Source: Paulinella micropora (lineage: Eukaryota > Cercozoa > Imbricatea > Euglyphida). Taken from it: a stretch of DNA of 50,892 bases. The notes under the pieces were generated by a model, which was not told the DNA's origin, searched no databases, and worked only from the letters and a program-made list of their open reading frames with translations. Of this stretch, positions 47,000-50,892 are shown piece by piece. The stretch is from NCBI GenBank assembly GCA_009731375.1, contig BJOX01000011.1, forward strand, positions 554,584 to 605,475. Direction: 5' to 3'. Each line of letters starts with the position of its first letter. The stretch's first letter is position 1. Position numbers and translations under genes: made by a program.

Positions 47000-47304
47000 C
47001 GATGATTGTCCATGAGCAAGACGCTGTCGCCTGAGGGTTGCCACAGCAGCTCACGCACCGCGAAGCCACCTGCCGACAACAACCAAGCCATGAGTCAGCC
47101 ATGAGTAAGCCATGAGTAAGCCGTGAGTATTCCGCATGAGCCACCGTCAACTTTGCCCTACACGCCAAGAACCCGCTCACAGACCCGACCCGTTCCTTGC
47201 TACGCGAATAGTGGCTTCGAGGCATTTGTGAGATTTCTGACGAACCCTCACGGCAATCAAGGGGATAACTGGAAAGGCCCGCAGAGAGCAGAGAGCAGAG
47301 CAGA

Positions 47305-47360
<56 letters not shown>

Positions 47361-47466
47361 GACGGAAGGGGACGTGGACGATGTCGGAGTTGGTGGAGGT
47401 CCACGTGTAGAGCTAACGACACACACACACACAAACACACACACATATACATATATATATATGAAA

Positions 47467-47510
<44 letters not shown>

Positions 47511-47615
47511 GTAGGTAGCTAGATAGCTAGGTAGCTAGGAAGCTAGATAGCTAGGTAGCTAGGAAGCTAGATAACTAGCTAGCTAGCTAGCTAGATAGCT
47601 AGCTAGCTAGCTAGC

Positions 47616-47666
<51 letters not shown>

Positions 47667-47668
47667 GC

Positions 47669-47752
<84 letters not shown>

Positions 47753-48403
47753 GGATGCGATATCGACTAATGTCAGAAAAAAGGAGTTCGTCAACCAACG
47801 AAGTCTGTGGGTAAAGTATTAACCCGATGCCCAGCTAAGCCGAGGGACTGATACAGGCGATACCAAAGCTCCCTAGTACCAGGCGGGGTCAGGGCTCGTT
47901 CCATAAGCGCCCCTTGCAGAACGAGCTCCCACCTCCATTACAGAGGACCCAGTAAGCAGATGGAGTTTCGAGACTGTTCGACAGTCTAGTATAAACCGAC
48001 AGAGCACTGTGGGTTTTATTCCGGGCTCAACAAGCGAGAAAGGGCACCCTGAGGGAACAGGATTGTGCTTCCCGTCGCTATTTCGGCATGTGACTTATAG
48101 GCGTATGGCTAGGCACACATAAGGCACCCCACCACGGGCCCAGCACACCCACACCATCCCCTAATTCTCTGTCTGTCGACAGATGGCACCCATTTCAAAA
48201 AACCAAGCCCAAGGGAGGGTCAGTGACACCTCAAGTGGCCTTGGTTCACTCCGTGGAGTAAGTGATGAGATCAACTGATGAGATATCGACTAATGTCAGA
48301 AAAAAGGAGCTTCTGATTTCGTCAACCAAGGAAGTCTGTGGGTAAAGTATTAACCCGATGCCCAGCTAAGCCGTGATGTTTGCACGGAAGGGACTGATAC
48401 AGG

Positions 48404-48449
<46 letters not shown>

Positions 48450-48471
48450 GCAGACAGACAGACAGACAGAC

Positions 48472-48537
<66 letters not shown>

Positions 48538-48633
48538 CTAGGTAGCTACATACCTAGGTAGCTAGGAAGCTAGATAGCTAGGTAGCTAGGAAGCTAGATA
48601 ACTAGCTAGCTAGATAGCTAGATAGCTAGCTAG

Positions 48634-48670
<37 letters not shown>

Positions 48671-48699
48671 GAGACAGATAGACAGACAGACAGACAGAC

Positions 48700-48747
<48 letters not shown>

Positions 48748-48828
48748 GGATAGATGGATGGATAGATAGATGGATAGATGGATGGATGGATGGATGGATA
48801 GATGGATGGATAGATGGATAGATGGATG

Positions 48829-48864
<36 letters not shown>

Positions 48865-49279
48865 TACATATACATACATACATACATACATGCATACATA
48901 TATATATACATATATATATATATGTATATAGATACAGAGAGAAAAAGAGAGAGAGATAGATAGATAGATAGATAGGTAGGTAGGTAGGTAGGTAGCTGAC
49001 TCGTATTGGTGTGTGCACATGCTCTGTGCTGTTACCTTGTCAGTGTTGGTGCAGAAGACCAGAAAGGGGTGCTTGGGGTGCCAGCGCGCGCACCTATAGA
49101 CAGACAGCGAACACAAAGCTTAGTAAAAGGTAGGCTGAAGATGTAATTTTTAGAAGATGGATGATGGACGCAGCAAGCACACAACGGCAAGCATCAGCAT
49201 GCCGGCAAGAGCCATGCGAACAAGAGCAACCAGTCAGCAGCGCTCCCCCATTCTCCTGTCCCCGCCTCTCCCGGGGTTC

Positions 49280-49319
<40 letters not shown>

Positions 49320-49433
49320 CTTCTCAAGTCCGCCACACACGTAGACAACTTTGACAGAGGCAACAGACAGTGCAGCTCTTGTGCAGGTGAACTATCTATC
49401 CATCTATCTATCTCTCTATCTCTCTATCTATCC

Positions 49434-49465
<32 letters not shown>

Positions 49466-49541
49466 CTCTCTATCTATCTATCTGTCTGTCTATCTGTCTG
49501 TCTGTCTGTCTATCTCTGTCTCTCTCTCTCTCTCTCTCTCC

Positions 49542-49592
<51 letters not shown>

Positions 49593-49748
49593 TATCTCTG
49601 CTGGTGGCAGACCTCACGGGAGATTTCTGGACCAGCACAGCCACCAGGCGCCCGAACGGAACATCCCACACCCACAACACGCGAGGCATGTTGTCTACAC
49701 ACAATCACATACACGCACACACACACACACACACAAACATAAATACAA

Positions 49749-49781
<33 letters not shown>

Positions 49782-50028
49782 ACATACATACAGTCAGCAT
49801 GGCAGTCTGCCGACTACTGCCAGCACAGCGCGGGCAACCAACACATCAAAAACCCCACAACCAAACACAGAGGCAGACACTACATGCACACACAAAGATC
49901 GGGATTTTTACACACGCCAACAACGCAATACGTACTTACATACATACATAAAAAATTATCATTATATGTATATGCATATGCGAACATATTAGTATGAGGG
50001 GTGTGAGCGCGCGCACGAGAGAGATAGA

Positions 50029-50095
<67 letters not shown>

Positions 50096-50606
50096 GACGG
50101 GAGAGGTTGGTTAGATTTTCAATGTACAAAAAGATATGTTGTGTTGCAGTCATGCGGCTCTGTGCTGATGTTGAGTCTGTCTGTAGCGTGTTGTTTTGTT
50201 GAGCTGTTGTTGCGGGGGCGAGAGACCGTTGCGTATGCAGAGATACTTGCCGTCCGCACTCCACTCAAGCAGACCCACACCTACAGACACATACATACAT
50301 ACATACATACATACATACATACATACATACACACATACCTACCTACCTACCTACCTACCTACCTACCTACCTACATACATACATACATATATACATACAT
50401 ACATACATGCATACATACATACATACATACATACATACTTACATAACATACAACATACATACATAATACATACATACATACATGCATACATACATACAAC
50501 CCGCCCGCCTTCCCAGTCCGCGCTCTCACATTGCCAACCACCTCAACCCACACTCCTTTTGCCTCTATCTCTGTCGCTCCCGTCTGCCTGCCTGTGTCTG
50601 TCTGCA

Positions 50607-50665
<59 letters not shown>

Positions 50666-50746
50666 AAGAGCGACCGAGTTTGGGGTTGCCGACTGTCTTG
50701 TCGTAGTCCTGCACGGGTAGAGTGTAGGGCAGCTGAACCAGCACAT
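47000..50746 (-). CDS. WRAP73: WRAP73/WDR8-like WD40 protein, C-terminal half (5' end outside window)
   Basis: WRAP73 (WDR8) is a WD40 protein that works with SSX2IP/Msd1 at centrosomes and spindle poles. Six exons join in phase: 50675-50746 ([20 protein letters not shown]), 50227-50280 ([17 protein letters not shown]), 49613-49694 ([20 protein letters not shown]), 49036-49093 ([19 protein letters not shown]), 47364-47412 ([16 protein letters not shown]) and 47000-47069 ([20 protein letters not shown]). They follow human WRAP73 in order: [80 protein letters not shown]. The final short exon after donor GTATGT at 46999 is not found, and exons for the first half lie upstream of 50892. Introns are mostly simple repeats. 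Confidence 0.9.
47279..47358. repeat. (AGAGC)n and (GA)n tract
   Basis: Short GCAGA units then (GA)n directly after (in sense, beside) the donor region of WRAP73-like exon 47364-47412. Confidence 0.9.
47466..47757 (-). repeat. (GATA)n and (GCTA)n, sense (CTAT)n
   Basis: Plus-strand (GATA)n, a (TAGC)n zone at 47510-47615, then (GATA)n adjoining the family B copy. Confidence 0.95.
47758..48404 (-). mobile_element. (CTAT)n-embedded element, family B, copy 4 (1.2 units)
   Basis: The minus-strand copy is flanked by (GATA)n on the plus strand. In sense it starts CCTGTATCAGTCCC at 48404, passes one CGATATCTCATC at about 48281-48291 and ends CGATATCGCATC at 47757-47767. About 120 bp at the start are repeated at the end; the end version has two small deletions (10 and about 15 bp). 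Length above one unit with the standard 3' end means the template contained joined units. It lies in a WRAP73-like intron, sense to the gene. Confidence 0.85.
48405..48993 (-). repeat. (GATA)n, (CAGA)n, (GCTA)n and (GGAT)n block
   Basis: About 590 bp of plus-strand GATA-type repeats with TAGC and GGAT zones, then a short (ATAC)n and (AT)n at 48862-48930. It is sense (CTAT)n for the WRAP73-like gene. Confidence 0.95.
49286..49612. repeat. (CA)n, (CTAT)n, (CT)n and (AT)n in a WRAP73-like intron
   Basis: (CA)n at 49286-49318, about 70 bp of complex sequence, then (CTAT)n, (CT)n and (AT)n up to the exon at 49613. Here CTAT is on the antisense strand of the gene, an exception to the general trend. 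Confidence 0.9.
49715..50226. repeat. (CA)n, (ATAC)n and (GA)n in a WRAP73-like intron
   Basis: (CA)n at 49715-49733, (ATAC)n to 49795, about 200 bp unassigned, then (GA)n at 50020-50092. The rest up to 50226 is non-repetitive intron. Confidence 0.85.
50281..50674 (-). repeat. (ATAC)n, (CTAC)n and (CT)n in a WRAP73-like intron
   Basis: Plus-strand (ATAC)n and (CTAC)n at 50290-50500 (sense (GTAT)n and (GTAG)n), about 80 bp unassigned, then (CT)n at 50611-50663. Confidence 0.9.
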
Positions 50747-50752
50747 CTGCAG

Positions 50753-50824
50753 AGCACACACACACACACAGACACACACACATACACACATAACATGCCA
50801 GCAGGCAAACATACAGAGAGAGAG

Positions 50825-50880
<56 letters not shown>

Positions 50881-50892
50881 TGCGGTGCCCCT
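50753..50892. repeat. (CA)n and (GA)n at the window edge
   Basis: (CA)n then (GA)n upstream of the first visible WRAP73-like exon. The gene continues beyond the window. Confidence 0.9.

Noticed and set aside
48270-48320. Hammerhead ribozyme in family B because of ACTGATGAG near the unit end
   Set aside because: CUGAUGA is present, but the following GAAA and a stem III with NUH cleavage site cannot be placed on the same strand. On the other strand GAAA precedes a stem, but the required A-U pair is A-C. Other ribozyme classes remain possible.

Overview
The window is nuclear DNA of an intron-rich eukaryote. The exons use GT-AG splicing with many short exons, there is a tRNA-derived SINE, and a degenerate (TTAGGG)n-type tract lies in one intron. 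The gene set (XRN2/Rat1, a WRAP73/WDR8-like WD40 protein, a DM14-like protein) would suit a holozoan, an early animal or another complex protist. A PatB/MalY-type enzyme and nuclear group I intron-like sequences are less typical of animals. The species cannot be named from the sequence. Microsatellites of (CTAT)n, (GTAT)n, (ATT)n and (GA)n make up a very large share of the window, so most long open frames here (YLSI, MYVC, HTYI or RERE repeats) are translated simple repeats and not proteins.

Layout. 1-6.4 kb: one SINE, simple repeats, a 162-bp triple repeat and no recognised gene. 6.6-18.3 kb, minus strand: a 22-exon XRN2/Rat1 nuclear 5'-3' exoribonuclease, with nearly every intron filled by tetranucleotide repeats. 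18.3-18.7 kb: a 377-bp divergent intergenic stretch. 18.7-24.85 kb, plus strand: a multi-exon gene I do not recognise, running into an 865-bp assembly gap. 25.8-38.6 kb, plus strand: fifteen exons of a fold-type I PLP enzyme of the PatB/MalY cystathionine beta-lyase class, lacking only about 30 N-terminal residues. 38.6-41 kb: intergenic, with two related inverted MITEs. 41-43.3 kb, minus: last exon of a serine-rich protein ending in two DM14-like repeats. 43.4-46.9 kb: a dense cluster of dispersed elements. 47.0-50.75 kb, minus: six exons of the C-terminal half of a WRAP73/WDR8-like protein whose 5' part lies beyond the window.

The most unusual content is in the introns and spacers. (a) Two near-complete copies and one 3' fragment of a sequence with a recognisable group I intron core (P3, P4, P6, P7, P8 and a GAAA-capped P9) sit inside (CTAT)n tracts, not in rDNA, and base changes between the copies keep P3 and P8 paired. 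(b) At least three other non-coding families are embedded in (CTAT)n in a fixed orientation relative to that repeat. Every copy lying in a host intron is sense to the host gene. One family (about 546-bp unit) has a constant 3' end and 5' ends that run past one unit, as if copied from a concatemeric or circular RNA. (c) At least eleven partial exon copies ('echoes') lie next to parent exons in three genes. Echoes upstream of the parent keep the 5' part and acceptor; echoes downstream keep the 3' part, usually with the donor. (d) Many introns are simple repeats from end to end, with the repeat itself providing the GTATGT donor. I infer a genome in which sense-strand simple repeats act both as intron filler and as landing sites for RNA-derived elements.

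The genes show no obvious shared pathway. XRN2 acts in nuclear RNA decay and transcription termination, PatB/MalY enzymes cleave cystathionine-like C-S bonds, WRAP73 is a centrosome/spindle protein, and DM14 proteins are linked to ESCRT-III. Eleven N gaps, several flanked by homopolymers, interrupt the sequence.
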